From RFSX01 sp964567435 (GTDB lineage: Bacteria > Bacteroidota > Bacteroidia > Chitinophagales > Saprospiraceae), in the NCBI GenBank assembly GCA_964567435.1, contig CAZMMQ010000014.1, positions 1 through 64,000 of the forward strand: DNA of 64,000 nucleotides. The letters are read 5' to 3'. Positions 63,069 to 64,000 of the stretch are shown here, piece by piece (position 1 is the stretch's first letter; every line of letters starts with the position of its first letter). The notes beneath the pieces were generated by a model. The model was given only the letters and a program-made list of their open reading frames with translations, was not told the DNA's origin and did no database searches. Both the position numbers and the translations under genes were made by a program.

Positions 63069-63312
63069 AATATATTCAGATTTGAAAATGTAGATTTTCT
63101 ATGAATCAAATTATTTATTAAACAGTAAATCTCTAGTACTTGATAATCTTCTTAGTATGGATATTGTTTCCTGAATGGAATTCTGATAGATGAAGAAGGA
63201 TTGCATTATGCAATACAGGGCAGTTCAATCTATGATATTAGCTTGTTTGCTTCACTTTGATGGACTACATTACTTTCAGGTGACAGTATCCTGTTATGTA
63301 AGAATGAATTAC

Positions 63313-64000
63313 TTACATCTTCACCACCCTAATCATACCACCATTATTATCACTATCCTGTATTCTCAATAGATATACACCGCTAGATAATTCACTCATA
63401 TCTATCTGCCCATTATTCAAAACATTTTGCTTTACTATGCTTCCATCTCTGGCTATCAGTGTATAATTTAATTCAGATAGGGTAGAGCTAACCGTCAGGT
63501 ACTCAGCAACTGGGTTAGGGTATATTTCTACCTCATGGCCTGCTATATTTAGCGTACTTGTTGTGCCATCTGCACCATCACAGTCTTCGTCTATACCGTT
63601 GTTAGGGATTTCTATTGCGGCAGGGTTGATTGCTGCATTGGTATCGTCACAATCAAGGTCACTATTCCATCCATCACCGTCGATGTCTATTATGACGATG
63701 TCGCCATCACAGTTTTCGTCTACCGTATTGTTAGGAATTTCCATAACACTTGGATTTATATCTGGATCAGTATCATCGCAGTCCCCGCCTTGTGTGGCAG
63801 TATCTGGTGGTTGCTGGCAAGCAGTGACCATGTTATTATCATCTCCGTATCCGTCTCTGTCACCATCTATAAAAAACAACATCGCTACGCCTTCGTCTAC
63901 TCGACCATCACAATTATTGTCAACCTCATCACAGACCTCAGTGTTGCCAGGGAAGTTATTGGAGTCATTGTCATCACAGTCCAGATCTGATGGGACACCG
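63313..64000 (-). CDS. MopE-repeat surface protein with T9SS sorting domain (partial at window edge)
   Basis: The frame stays open from the right edge of the window (base 64000) to 63313, so the 5' end lies outside. The visible C-terminal part (about 229 residues) contains at least three MopE-type modules (DLDCDDNDSN, VCDEVDNNCDGRVDEG, FIDGDRDGYGDDNN, GGDCDDTDPDINP, DIDGDGWNSDLDCDDTNAAINP, GIDEDCDGADG) and ends with a Por-type sorting domain (VEIYPNPVAEYLT ... SSGVYLLRIQDSDNNGGMIRVVKM). The start at 63882 seen inside the frame is an internal Met. A second protein of the type at 56269-58641. Confidence 0.85.
   Translation of the reverse strand, partial: GVPSDLDCDDNDSNNFPGNTEVCDEVDNNCDGRVDEGVAMLFFIDGDRDGYGDDNNMVTACQQPPDTATQGGDCDDTDPDINPSVMEIPNNTVDENCDGDIVIIDIDGDGWNSDLDCDDTNAAINPAAIEIPNNGIDEDCDGADGTTSTLNIAGHEVEIYPNPVAEYLTVSSTLSELNYTLIARDGSIVKQNVLNNGQIDMSELSSGVYLLRIQDSDNNGGMIRVVKM

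Noticed and set aside
1..64000. tRNA, rRNA, insertion sequences or prophage genes
   Set aside because: None of the intergenic stretches shows a cloverleaf with a GTTCRA-type T loop, and no transposase, integrase or phage structural gene was recognised.

Overview
The window is AT-rich chromosomal DNA from a member of the Bacteroidota, most likely of the Saprospiria/Lewinella kind. The evidence is the set of secreted proteins with Por-type (type IX secretion, T9SS) C-terminal sorting domains, the HYR, MopE-type and coathanger-type surface-protein repeats, LytS/LytTR signalling, a long PurF paralogue, SPOR and DUF1573 lipoproteins, and promoters of the Bacteroidota type (TTTG, about 20 nt, TAnnTTTG). 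No tRNA, rRNA, CRISPR array, insertion sequence or prophage was recognised. The species cannot be fixed from the sequence alone.

Layout. 1-3.5 kb: end of an unknown gene, a small lipoprotein, and a large secreted protein resembling the catalytic half of glucan water dikinase. 3.7-10.4 kb: a DUF1573 lipoprotein, the creD envelope gene, a regulator/membrane-protein pair sharing an identical 19-bp dyad operator with creD, then a tightly packed hydrolase - LytS kinase - LytTR regulator operon. 10.6-14.9 kb: a HYR/C-type-lectin T9SS cargo, an SH3 protein and a Nudix hydrolase. 14.9-17 kb: a type II restriction-modification pair (BsuBI/PstI-type endonuclease plus a cytosine-C5 methyltransferase). 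17-25 kb: a glycosyltransferase-like gene, a TonB-C-like protein, Hsp20, TrmB, an outer-membrane barrel, an acyltransferase, an ECF sigma operon and a TPR protein. 25-32 kb: polyphosphate glucokinase, two cyclophilin lipoproteins, a pseudouridine synthase, DnaB and two small secreted proteins.

32-44 kb: a helicase-nuclease fusion, BirA, RsfS, FtsH, a flavin/2Fe-2S reductase, an endonuclease I gene broken by two frameshifts, rhomboid and MutL. 44-53 kb: a long PurF-like amidotransferase, a SPOR lipoprotein, a GT-C type membrane protein, a BlaI/BlaR1 pair with two upstream dyads, a YqeY-family protein, RsmA and PdxA. 53-64 kb: a glucosaminidase, a decayed surface protein, YpdA, an LVIVD/MopE surface protein with a perfect 204-bp internal duplication, AlkA, an AstE-like deacylase, an M28 membrane peptidase and the end of a second MopE protein that runs off the window.

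Most of the window is core genome (replication, repair, tRNA/rRNA modification, protein quality control) mixed with lineage-specific surface proteins. The accessory candidates are the restriction-modification locus and the adjoining glycosyltransferase-like gene. The points most worth following are the secreted dikinase-like protein, the duplicated operator in the creD locus, the unusual endonuclease/methylase pairing, the BlaI dyads, and two surface or secreted genes that look disrupted in this assembly.
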